From CAYLMG01 sp964493425 (GTDB lineage Bacteria; Planctomycetota; Phycisphaerae; Sedimentisphaerales; Anaerobacaceae), in NCBI GenBank assembly GCA_964493425.1, contig CAZBMW010000003.1, positions 107,372 through 171,371 of the forward strand: 64,000 bases of DNA, in the 5' to 3' direction. The notes beneath the pieces are model-generated. The model saw only the letters and a list, made by a program, of their open reading frames with translations. It was not told the origin of the DNA and searched no databases. Position numbers and translations under genes: made by a program. This document shows, in pieces, positions 44,812 to 52,543 of the stretch; within the stretch, counting starts at the first letter, position 1, and every line of letters begins with the position of its first letter.

Positions 44812-45201
44812 TCACTCTTTCTGCTTATGCGCAACCTGGCTCGTAAGTCCGACAGCCGCTGCGACCGTTTCACTGAAAAACTCGTCGCTGGACCGGTCTG
44901 TAACGACTGCAGAAGCACCGAGACTCCTGGCTTCAATTTCCTGCCGGAAGTCACCGGCCTTTACAACAACGATGGTTTTAATATCCGGTTTTACGAGCCT
45001 GAGTTTCTTCAGGAACAGTCCGTTCGGCATATCGAGCAGATTCCACGCGCATAAACAAGCATCTACTCTTTCATTTTTCAAAAAGCGGGCGGCTTGTACG
45101 CCAAAATCAGCCTCTATAAACTGGATAGGCAGCTCCCGCAAAGCCTCAGTTCTACCATTGAGGCCTACAATTAATACTTTTGCCTGAACAAGAGCTAACA
45201 T
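44812..45201 (-). CDS. Degenerate receiver-domain protein (pseudo-receiver)
   Basis: The 129-residue protein is a single domain with the strand-helix order of a response-regulator receiver: AKVLIVG, IQFIEADF, DACLCAWNLLDMPNGLFLKK, IKTIVVVKAG, ASAVVTD. The acidic pair after strand 1, the phospho-acceptor Asp (Ala/Trp in LCAWN), the Ser/Thr after strand 4 and the Lys after strand 5 all appear to be missing. It should not be phosphorylated and has no output domain. It is enclosed by two direct arrays of composite repeats. Confidence 0.75.
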   Translation of the reverse strand: MLALVQAKVLIVGLNGRTEALRELPIQFIEADFGVQAARFLKNERVDACLCAWNLLDMPNGLFLKKLRLVKPDIKTIVVVKAGDFRQEIEARSLGASAVVTDRSSDEFFSETVAAAVGLTSQVAHKQKE

Positions 45202-45287
45202 CTCATAGTTTACCTTTCTTTTTTAACGGGAGCCTACCTGCATCCTTTTTTGATTCCTGCCTTATTAACACAGCTTTATTTATCTTT

Positions 45288-45379
45288 ACACGGGTAACCG
45301 TGTTTATTTTCTTGCCGGGTTTGCTTTTAATCTCGCTTGGATGATTACAAACCCAGCAGAGAAGAAGAGGAGAAGAGAG
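45288..45379 (+). repeat. Composite repeat unit 4
   Basis: Hairpin 1 is ACACGG-GTAA-CCGTGT (45288-45303). A 10-base linker follows. Hairpin 2 is GCCGGGTTTG (45314-45323) with CAAACCCAGC (45348-45357). The purine tract runs 45358-45379. Confidence 0.75.
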
Positions 45380-45400
45380 TTTTTCAGTTTTTATATATAT

Positions 45401-45493
45401 CACGGCAAAGCCGCGTTTACTTTCACGCTGGGTTTGTGGTTCTTTATGTTTCGGTTATTTCAAACCCAGCGAAGAAGAGAAGAGAGAGAGAAA
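45401..45493 (+). repeat. Composite repeat unit 5
   Basis: Hairpin 1 is CACGGC-AAA-GCCGCG (45401-45415). A 10-base linker follows. Hairpin 2 is CGCTGGGTTTG (45426-45436) with CAAACCCAGCG (45461-45471). The purine tract runs 45471-45493. Confidence 0.75.
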
Positions 45494-45513
45494 TTTCCTT
45501 TGAGTATTTTCAT

Positions 45514-45615
45514 CACAATAATCTTGTGTTCAATTCGTGCCAGGCTTGAGGAAACCACTTTACATCAACCCTTTCCGGTTTTTTGTTTTTTCAGATTTGG
45601 TTTATCAAGCCCAGC
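45514..45615 (+). repeat. Composite repeat unit 6 (diverged)
   Basis: Hairpin 1 is CACAA-TAATC-TTGTG (45514-45528). A 10-base linker follows. Hairpin 2 is GCCAGGCTTG (45539-45548) with CAAGCCCAGC (45606-45615), with two mismatches and a longer loop. Confidence 0.65.
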
Positions 45616-45843
45616 GGGGGGTGAGAAAACTCTTCGTGAGCGTATATATATCACGGCCTTTCGGCCGTGCCTGCTCTCAATCTTTCATTTTCAAAGAGCG
45701 TAAAGCTTGGATGTCATAAACCTTTTAATATGCGAAGTGCGTGCCAAAAGTCTCTGCGAAAGCAGAAAAATCTTTAAGTGACTTTCTTCACTGAAGTTAA
45801 GATTAGAAAAAAATTGTTGCTCAAAAAATCGCTTCAGAAGGCG

Positions 45844-45953
45844 GGTGACTATTATGGCCGGTAAGAAAAGGAATTTATTCAGCCAGGTCACTGGGTGACA
45901 ATCATTTATAAAAAAACGACCATTATTGCCGCCGGTGACCATATTGGCCGGTA
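45844..45953 (+). repeat. Three 20-base near-repeats (GGTGACYATNNTGGCCGGTA type)
   Basis: GGTGACTATTATGGCCGGTA at 45844-45863 and GGTGACCATATTGGCCGGTA at 45934-45953 differ at a few positions. CGACCATTATTGCCGCCGGT at 45917-45936 is a third, weaker copy. They are not part of the composite units. Confidence 0.6.
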
Positions 45954-46003
45954 GGATATTTGCTATTCTATATTTAATATTTATTGGTGCAAAAACTATT
46001 TTC

Positions 46004-46031
46004 GATACCCGATGCTTGATACTTGATGCTG
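46004..46031 (-). repeat. Degenerate heptamer tract C
   Basis: GATACCC, GATGCTT, GATACTT, GATGCTG in a row on the plus strand. The reverse complement matches murD tract B closely, and both translate to SSIxHRV when read. Confidence 0.7.
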
Positions 46032-46206
46032 GATTTAATTTCACTGCGGGGACCGCAAAGGTATTTTTTGACACGTCCATTCCGTCAAAAAGAGTGCCGG
46101 ACTTGCAGCAAACAAATTGCCGGATCTGCAGTCCGTATAAAGCCGGGACCGCGACGTTAATCTGCGGTTAAATAATTTAGTGCAAATATGCGGCGGAAAA
46201 AGAGGA

Positions 46207-47124
46207 CTACTGTTCGTTACAATCACTCAACCAATGATAGGCAAGGATTTCAACATCTTCAAAATCGACAACGTCATCACTATTAATATCCCCGGCCAGG
46301 TCTGTGCCTTCCTGCCGCCAGTCAGATGCAAAAATCGAGAAATCCAAAAAGTCAATAAAACCAAATCCATCAAGGTTGGCTGCGATACATTCGCAAACAT
46401 CGCCCCAGCCGTCCAAATTCCTGTCCGCCTGTTCGGGGTTATAAACATAAGGACAGTTATCATTTGGGTCCATAACACCATCACCGTCAGAATCCACCGG
46501 CTGAGTAATTACTATATCATCCCAATAAGCCTGTCCATAATCGTAATAAGTCTGGTCGCTATTTCTGTCGCCTATTCGAAAACTTGTTTCAAAGCCGGTA
46601 TGCACCCACATATCACAAGTACGGTTAGGTTCCGAATCGATATAGACGATGTAAGAATCCAAAGAAGGACGTGCTTTAATCTCGATGAAATACCATTGGT
46701 CTGTTGATAATTCGCAAATCTGGTGACTGTTACTTCCATCGTAACTCTTAAGATTTCCTCCGGAATCAATAACAAGATAGATTTGATGGTTATTGAATAC
46801 TTCAAACCAATGATTGTCCGTGCGGGGTATAAGAAAGGAGAATGACACATCATAATTCTCTGAAAGCTCCAGCTCATAGGAAGGTGATACGCCCATTGCT
46901 TTATCGCCACTTTCCAAGGATGTCATCTGAAGACTAAAAGGAGAGCTTACATATTCGCTGCTCGATACACCGAAGGTTCCGCCTCCAGCCGTAGTGACCG
47001 TCCAATCACTTATGTCACCGTCGTCAAAGTCGTCAGAAAAAATACTTGCCTCAGCACTGGAAAAAAATGCTCCAACAAGCACTAAAAAAACAAGAACTAT
47101 TTTTATATTTCCAATTTTTAACAT
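46207..47124 (-). CDS. Secreted protein with thrombospondin type 3 and dockerin-like C-terminus
   Basis: The start is ATG 47124, which opens a signal peptide (KIVLVFLVLVGAFFSSAEA); the frame extends to 47202. A beta-sandwich of LamG or 3-keto-disaccharide-hydrolase type covers about residues 25-205 (DDFDDGDISDWTV, WFEVFNNHQIYLVID). A calcium-binding TSP3 repeat follows (DSDGDGVMDPNDNCPYVYNP), then two dockerin/EF-like loops (NLDGFGFIDFLDFSIFASDW and GDINSDDVVDFEDVEILA). It probably binds glycans outside the cell. No cohesin is in the window. Confidence 0.85.
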   Translation of the reverse strand: MLKIGNIKIVLVFLVLVGAFFSSAEASIFSDDFDDGDISDWTVTTAGGGTFGVSSSEYVSSPFSLQMTSLESGDKAMGVSPSYELELSENYDVSFSFLIPRTDNHWFEVFNNHQIYLVIDSGGNLKSYDGSNSHQICELSTDQWYFIEIKARPSLDSYIVYIDSEPNRTCDMWVHTGFETSFRIGDRNSDQTYYDYGQAYWDDIVITQPVDSDGDGVMDPNDNCPYVYNPEQADRNLDGWGDVCECIAANLDGFGFIDFLDFSIFASDWRQEGTDLAGDINSDDVVDFEDVEILAYHWLSDCNEQ

Positions 47125-47386
47125 TCTCTCTGACACCAGATTTTTATTTTCAGCTCCTATGCAATAGAAACTCTTCCAACCGCGACCGGTTATGATGAAC
47201 AACCTTTAATATTACATAATAATACAATAAAACGGCTAAAAAATCAAGAAATTTTTTAAAACACAATAAGCCTCTGAACTTAGATATGTAAGCCAATGTG
47301 TTCCTGTTATCAGCTCTTTCTGTAAAATTTGCAGCAGAATTTGAAAAGAAAACAAATTAGGGACGAGAATTTGCACTCAAGCATAC

Positions 47387-48433
47387 TTACTTGTTGGGGA
47401 CGGTGATATTCAATTTCTCTATGAGGCGGTTGAGGGTCCTTCGCTCGATACCGAGAATTCTGGCGGCGGCAAGCTTCCTGCCTTTAGTGTACGCAAGAGT
47501 TCTAACAATAACCTTGCGCTTGACCTCATCGAGAGTAGGCAGCTCATCCTTCGGATAAGTCTGGGATTCTGCGACGATAATATCAAATGGAAGAGAAGTG
47601 GATTGAATCTCGCGGCCGATAGTCAGGACGTAAGCCCTTTCAATTGCATTTGCGAGCTCACGGACGTTTCCGGGCCAGGAGTAATTTACGAGAAGCTCTT
47701 TTATCTGCTGAGAGAGTACTTTCGGCGGTTCATTATAAAAACCGGCCTGTTGTTCGAGGAAGAATTCAGCGAGAGGAATGATATCTTCCTTTCTCTGCCT
47801 AAGAGGCGGGACCTCAAGGGTAACGACATTTAATCTATAATAGAGGTCGGAGCGGAATGTTCCGTCTTCGACCATTTGCCGCAGGTCTTTCGCGCTGGCG
47901 GAAATTACTCGAACGTCAATAGGAAAGGATTTTGTTGAGCCGAGTGGAGTGACAGCCTGTTCCTGAAGGACGCGCAAAAGCTTTGCCTGCAGCTCAAGCG
48001 GTATCTCGCTTATCTCATCGAGAAAGATTGTTCCGCCATTGGCGGCTCTGAAAAAACCAAGTGTAGTGTCAACGGCACCTGTAAAGGCACCTTTTGTGTG
48101 GCCGAATAACTGGCTTTCGAAGAGATTGCCTGTGAGTGTTGTGCAATCGACGGGGACAAAAACTTTATCGGCGCGGTCACTGGCATTGTGTATCTGGCGT
48201 GCTACAATTTCCTTGCCTACACCGGTTTCGCCAACTACTACCACAGAACACTTTCTTGCGGCAACAGCCTGAATGGTATCAAGAATGGATTTAAAGACAG
48301 GAGATTTCCCTATAAAAATATCAACTTCATTTTGATAGGGATTACTCTGTTCAAGCCGACCTGCAGAGCGCCCTCTGCGCCTACCTAAACCGGCCTGGCT
48401 TGAATTGAAGTCTTTACTGAAAGTTTCTCTCAT
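47387..48433 (-). CDS. Sigma-54-dependent AAA+ activator without a sensor domain
   Basis: The 348-residue protein has only about 40 residues before the AAA+ core: Walker A VVGETGVGKEIVARQIH, the sigma-54 contact GHTKGAFTGA, Walker B GGTIFLDEISEIP and the arginine-finger region FRSDLYYRLNV. A Fis-type HTH closes it (GRKLAAARILGIERRTLNRL). A receiver or GAF domain is absent, so activity must be set by level, a partner protein or a trans anti-activator. Start ATG 48433. Confidence 0.92.
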   Translation of the reverse strand: MRETFSKDFNSSQAGLGRRRGRSAGRLEQSNPYQNEVDIFIGKSPVFKSILDTIQAVAARKCSVVVVGETGVGKEIVARQIHNASDRADKVFVPVDCTTLTGNLFESQLFGHTKGAFTGAVDTTLGFFRAANGGTIFLDEISEIPLELQAKLLRVLQEQAVTPLGSTKSFPIDVRVISASAKDLRQMVEDGTFRSDLYYRLNVVTLEVPPLRQRKEDIIPLAEFFLEQQAGFYNEPPKVLSQQIKELLVNYSWPGNVRELANAIERAYVLTIGREIQSTSLPFDIIVAESQTYPKDELPTLDEVKRKVIVRTLAYTKGRKLAAARILGIERRTLNRLIEKLNITVPNK

Positions 48434-48890
48434 CTCTTCTTGCCAAAACTCAATTGTAGGACGATAATATTCCTTAAAAGGTACTTAGAACTTAACCTTT
48501 TACAACCTTAACTGCACGCTTAGAAAGCTTCCACCTAAAATTTACTCATTAAAAATTTTACTACGTTAACATAGGTAAGTCAAGGAAATTATAGGACTTT
48601 AGCCCATTTCCTTTAAAACCGAAGCCGGGCGAGATGATTTTAATCTGTTTTTTGGCTGGAAATGACCGTAGATATGGAAATTGAGCCAATTGTGTCAGAA
48701 AATGTAAAAATCCATAAGCCACTGTCAACAAGTAACTTACGTGTTTATTTTCTCATCTATAAGACGATTTAAGGAAATTTTTCTTCTGCTTGTATATAAA
48801 GATTTCACAAAAATTACTGTTTTTCCAGTAACAAAGAGGATTTTTGCGGAAAAGTAAAATCTTAATTCCCAGCAATATACAGGTATTTAA
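48434..48890. other. Gene-free spacer upstream of the sigma-54 activator
   Basis: A 457-bp AT-rich stretch with no believable gene. It should contain the activator's promoter and the 3' end region of pckG. I found no convincing sigma-54 (-24/-12) or terminator structure in it. Confidence 0.5.
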
Positions 48891-50780
48891 TTAATACTGC
48901 GGATTATTAATCAAATCAAATGGGCTAATATAATCGCCGAACTTTTCGGCAGCGGCTTTGAGTCTTTTTCGAACATTATTGAAAGTGTCGTATAGAATCC
49001 GAGGAGTGTCTGCCACCTTTTCTCTGTAGATTTTTTCTACGCGTTCGAGCTTCGCGAGGTTTTCAGGTACACGAGTCGTGAATTGATTTATGAAATCCTG
49101 CTTCGAGTACTGCCGAGAGAGATTTACCTTGAATAATTCGGCGATGTCCTCGTACTTTGGTATCAGGCCTGTCGGTGTTCTTACGGCATCAACGTCACCA
49201 TTTACGCGCAGCTCTGCCCACAGTATCCAGATTTTTTTATCAGCCATACCGTTGAGGTATTTTCCGTTCTTGTCCTTGAGGAAGTAATTGACAGAGAAAA
49301 TCAGCGGCGGCTTTTCGATACCCTTTATGAAATCGAGGTTGTTTTTTATGTACCGGCCGAGAGGGATAGAGAGAAAATCGAGATTCGACATCAGGTTGAA
49401 GGTTCTGACGCCTTCTTTGCCGAGTGTAGCGGCGGTTGTTTCTGATTCGAGAGCAGCGCCTTTTATAAGGATTCCTTCAGCCCAATTATAGGCCTGCTCG
49501 ACGGGTACCCAGGTGTCACTATCGCGGCCGCCATAAATGACACCGCCTACAGGTACACCTTCAGGCTCATCCATCATCGGGTCTTTGTTGGCAAGCTCAG
49601 CTATATTAAGACAGTACCGAGCATTTCTATGCGATGCGGTAATTTCTTTTCCCTGGTCATCTTTTTTACCTTTATGCCATTGGCCCGAGTGATTGAGACC
49701 TTTTTCGGGCAGTTCTTTTCCCATACCGAGCCAGTAAGGTTTCTGGTTTTCATCGACAAGGACATTCGAGAAGATTACCTCACAGGGATTGACAAGAGCC
49801 TGGTAGATAATGGGGTCGTCTTTTTCGTTGACGTCCCTTATGATTCCGAAAATTCCTTTTTCGACATTGACACATTTTACGATATTATCGATTTTTCTCA
49901 GGTAAGCTATGTCATCGCCAACGATGGTCTGTCCCGGAATCATAGAAGTTGAGGTTTTTCCACAGGCGGAGGGAAAGGCACCGGTGAAATACGTAACTCT
50001 GCCGTTCGGGCCGTGAGCTCCCATAACGAACATATGCTCAGCGAGCCAGCCTTCGTTCGATGCCTTTTGGATGGCAAGTCTTAAAGCAAGCTTTTTCAGG
50101 CCTATGGTGTTACCGCCGTACTGGGTGTTGACGCTGTAAACAATGTCTTCTTCAAGGTCGATATAGATTCTGCGCTTGTCGATATTTTTGCTGACATAAT
50201 TTTCGAGCTCGCCCTCGGAGTGGAGAAATCTGAAGAAGTAGGGTGATGAGCCGATTTTTTTGAACTGCCGATATCCCGTCCTGTAGAGGATAGTTTCACT
50301 GTGAGCGACATAAGGCGAATCGGTTATCTGAACGGCGGGTATGGAAAAGACGGAATCAACAGGCCCGAGGCAAAAAAAGCAGACGAGCATTTCTCTGCCA
50401 GCCATTGAGTCCTTCAAAAAGGAGCGTACTTCCTGCACACCGGTTTTTTTGTCGATGGAATTGAGACTCTCGCCGAGCTGTGAGCCGACCGGCAGCAAAT
50501 ATTTCGTTCGAGCTTTGTCGCGGGCCTGGTCGTTGTAACCGTCAAAGTGGATGGTGTGCCCCTTTATATTGAGAGGTCTTTCTTCGCCGGTTTTTACCGC
50601 AAGGCCCCTAATGTACTGCGCATCATCAGGCAAGTCAGTACAGACATAAACGGAGTCAGGGGCTGCCAGCTCAATTGCATCGGCGATGAACTGGTGCATC
50701 TTCGGGTTATCCAGCTCGATGAGCCTTTTATAGTGTTCGTCAGTCAATTTTTGTTTCAGAAAGTCTTTAACTTTACTCAT
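48891..50780 (-). CDS. pckG: Phosphoenolpyruvate carboxykinase (GTP)
   Basis: The enzyme interconverts oxaloacetate and PEP with GTP/GDP. ATG 50780 gives the normal 629 residues; the frame reaches 50897. The active-site GAFPSACGKTSTSMIPGQ (P-loop with the reactive Cys), the metal site region TIVGDDIAYLRK, and the GTP-type FGGRRP-like block IYGGRDSDTWVPVEQAYNW identify the GTP class. It has a clear GGAGG upstream. It stands alone. Confidence 0.95.
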   Translation of the reverse strand: MSKVKDFLKQKLTDEHYKRLIELDNPKMHQFIADAIELAAPDSVYVCTDLPDDAQYIRGLAVKTGEERPLNIKGHTIHFDGYNDQARDKARTKYLLPVGSQLGESLNSIDKKTGVQEVRSFLKDSMAGREMLVCFFCLGPVDSVFSIPAVQITDSPYVAHSETILYRTGYRQFKKIGSSPYFFRFLHSEGELENYVSKNIDKRRIYIDLEEDIVYSVNTQYGGNTIGLKKLALRLAIQKASNEGWLAEHMFVMGAHGPNGRVTYFTGAFPSACGKTSTSMIPGQTIVGDDIAYLRKIDNIVKCVNVEKGIFGIIRDVNEKDDPIIYQALVNPCEVIFSNVLVDENQKPYWLGMGKELPEKGLNHSGQWHKGKKDDQGKEITASHRNARYCLNIAELANKDPMMDEPEGVPVGGVIYGGRDSDTWVPVEQAYNWAEGILIKGAALESETTAATLGKEGVRTFNLMSNLDFLSIPLGRYIKNNLDFIKGIEKPPLIFSVNYFLKDKNGKYLNGMADKKIWILWAELRVNGDVDAVRTPTGLIPKYEDIAELFKVNLSRQYSKQDFINQFTTRVPENLAKLERVEKIYREKVADTPRILYDTFNNVRKRLKAAAEKFGDYISPFDLINNPQY

Positions 50781-50963
50781 ATAAAAATTAATCCTCCAAT
50801 GTTTCGTTCCATTTTTGCGGCCTATCCGGCTATCAAAGGCCCCGCCGCTACATATCACTTTCTGACTGTTCAAAAAATCAGGGGATTTTATCAGCAATGA
50901 GTGTGCTGCGTCAATTTCTTTTTGTAAAGTTTATCGGGCGGCACGGGCTCCAAGAAAATAAGT

Positions 50964-50992
50964 TTGACGGGCATATCGTATATTATTATACT
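50964..50992 (+). promoter_or_regulatory. Promoter of guaB
   Basis: TTGACG at 50964-50969 and TATACT at 50987-50992 with a 17-base spacer, 34 bases before ATG 51027. Confidence 0.7.
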
Positions 50993-51026
50993 TGCCGGAT
51001 TAAAAACTTGAAATATGGAGATAAAG

Positions 51027-52499
51027 ATGAATAAGGAGAAGATTTCAGCAGAAGGCATAACTTTTGATGATGTACTGCTGATACCCGCCAAGAGCGATTT
51101 CGTGCCGAGCCAGGCGGAGACAAACAGCCGGCTTACGAAAAATATATCGATAAATATACCGATTTTGTCGGCGGCGATGGATACAGTTACCGAGTCGGCA
51201 CTTGCGATAGCACTGGCGCAGGAAGGCGGCATCGGGATAATTCATAAGAACCTGACAATCGAAGCACAAAGACTCGAGGTTGCAAAGGTCAAGCGGTCCG
51301 AGAACGGCGTAATCCTGGACCCGGTGACACTGACGCCGGACGAGCCGGTGAAAAAGGCAAGAGAGCTGATGGTAGAGTATCACGTTTCAGGAGTGCCGAT
51401 TGTCGATGGTAAAAAACTGGTGGGGATAATTACGAGCAGAGATCTGAAGTTCCTGAAAGACTACGATGTGAAGATAAGCAGCGAAATGACGAAAGAGAAC
51501 CTGGTGACTGGCCCGCCGGGGACAACACTTGAGCAGGCAAAAGTGATACTTCAGAAACACAAGGTTGAAAAACTGCTGCTGGTTAATGAGGCCGGTGAAC
51601 TGGCCGGCCTGATTACAATGCGTGATATCGACCGGGTTCAGCAGTTCCCGATTGCGGCAAGGGACAGCAGAGGCAGACTGCGAGTGGGGGCGGCGGTCGG
51701 AGTCAACGAATATGAACGAATCGAAGCGATGATAGGAGCAGATGTGGATGTGATTGTGGTGGATACCGCTCACGGACACTCGCAAAACGTTATAAATACG
51801 GTTAAAGAGATTAAAAACAAATACGACATCGACGTGATTGCTGGTAATATCGCGACGGCCCAGGCGGCGCGAGATTTGATAAAGGCCGGCGCTGATGCGG
51901 TTAAGGTCGGGATCGGGCCTGGAGCAATCTGCACAACAAGAGTCATCTCGGGCGTGGGAGTGCCGCAGGTTACAGCGATAATGGAGGTGGCAGGCGAGGC
52001 TGAAAAACATAATATACCTGTGATTGCTGACGGCGGGATAAGACATTCGGGGGATATCAGCAAGGCGATAGCAGCAGGTGCATCGAGCGTGATGCTGGGT
52101 TCGTTATTCGCAGGCCTGAAGGAAAGCCCTGGTCAGCTTGTTATCTATAAGGGAAGACAGTTCAAGGAATACAGAGGGATGGGCTCACTCGGTGCGATGG
52201 TGAAAGGCTCGGCTGAAAGGTACGGGCAGAAAAGCTCTACGGTCAAAGAGAAACTTGTGCCCGAAGGTGTCGAAGGCAGAGTGCCTTACAGGGGAACATT
52301 GAGCGAGTTCGTATATCAATTAGTCGGCGGTCTGCGAGCAGGGATGGGCTACTGCGGAGCGAGGAATATCGAAGAGCTGAGAAAGAACGGCAGGTTCGTG
52401 CGACAAAGCAAGGCTTCAATCACCGAGTCACATCCCCATGATATTCAGATTACCAAAGAGTCGCCGAATTATTCGGCGATGGAGCCTTTTATTGATTGA
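51027..52499 (+). CDS. guaB: IMP dehydrogenase
   Basis: GuaB oxidises IMP to XMP. ATG 51027 follows GGAG by six bases and gives 490 residues beginning NKEKISAEGITFDDVLLIPA. The two CBS domains are at about residues 95-215. The catalytic loop is VGIGPGAICTTRVISGVGVP and the flap is YRGMGSLGAM. It is followed by guaA, which completes GMP synthesis. Confidence 0.97.
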   Translation: MNKEKISAEGITFDDVLLIPAKSDFVPSQAETNSRLTKNISINIPILSAAMDTVTESALAIALAQEGGIGIIHKNLTIEAQRLEVAKVKRSENGVILDPVTLTPDEPVKKARELMVEYHVSGVPIVDGKKLVGIITSRDLKFLKDYDVKISSEMTKENLVTGPPGTTLEQAKVILQKHKVEKLLLVNEAGELAGLITMRDIDRVQQFPIAARDSRGRLRVGAAVGVNEYERIEAMIGADVDVIVVDTAHGHSQNVINTVKEIKNKYDIDVIAGNIATAQAARDLIKAGADAVKVGIGPGAICTTRVISGVGVPQVTAIMEVAGEAEKHNIPVIADGGIRHSGDISKAIAAGASSVMLGSLFAGLKESPGQLVIYKGRQFKEYRGMGSLGAMVKGSAERYGQKSSTVKEKLVPEGVEGRVPYRGTLSEFVYQLVGGLRAGMGYCGARNIEELRKNGRFVRQSKASITESHPHDIQITKESPNYSAMEPFID

Positions 52500-52543
52500 A
52501 TTTATTTTGATTGAGGGACAATTTGGACTTTGATTGTGTTGCG

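Larger units (their letters stand above)
45288..45678 (+). repeat. Right triplet of composite stem-loop repeats
   Basis: Units at 45288-45379, 45401-45493 and 45514-45615 are closed by GGGGGGTGAGAAAAC (45616-45630) and the perfect hairpin CACGGCC-TTTC-GGCCGTG (45652-45669), then CTGCTCTC. It has the same order and direction as the left triplet. Confidence 0.75.
45202..46206. other. Gene-free accessory spacer rich in repeats
   Basis: About 1 kb without a believable gene. It holds the right composite-repeat triplet (45288-45678), three near-identical 20-base repeats (45844-45953) and a heptamer tract (46004-46031). Open frames here translate repeats only. Confidence 0.7.

Noticed and set aside
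44413..45678. CRISPR array
   Set aside because: The repeated parts are paired arms of hairpins with variable loops, unit spacing varies, and no cas gene is near.
44413..45678. Composite transposon with a transposase
   Set aside because: Direct arrays flank a gene, but the enclosed gene is receiver-like, and no transposase, integrase or target-site duplication is visible.
45691..46080. Minus-strand 129-residue open frame
   Set aside because: It runs over the 20-base repeats and heptamer tract C, which gives the SSIKHRV peptide; there is no ribosome site and no protein-like pattern.
46180..46707. 175-residue plus-strand frame opposite the dockerin-like gene
   Set aside because: Ile/Val-rich reverse shadow of the Asp-rich repeats.
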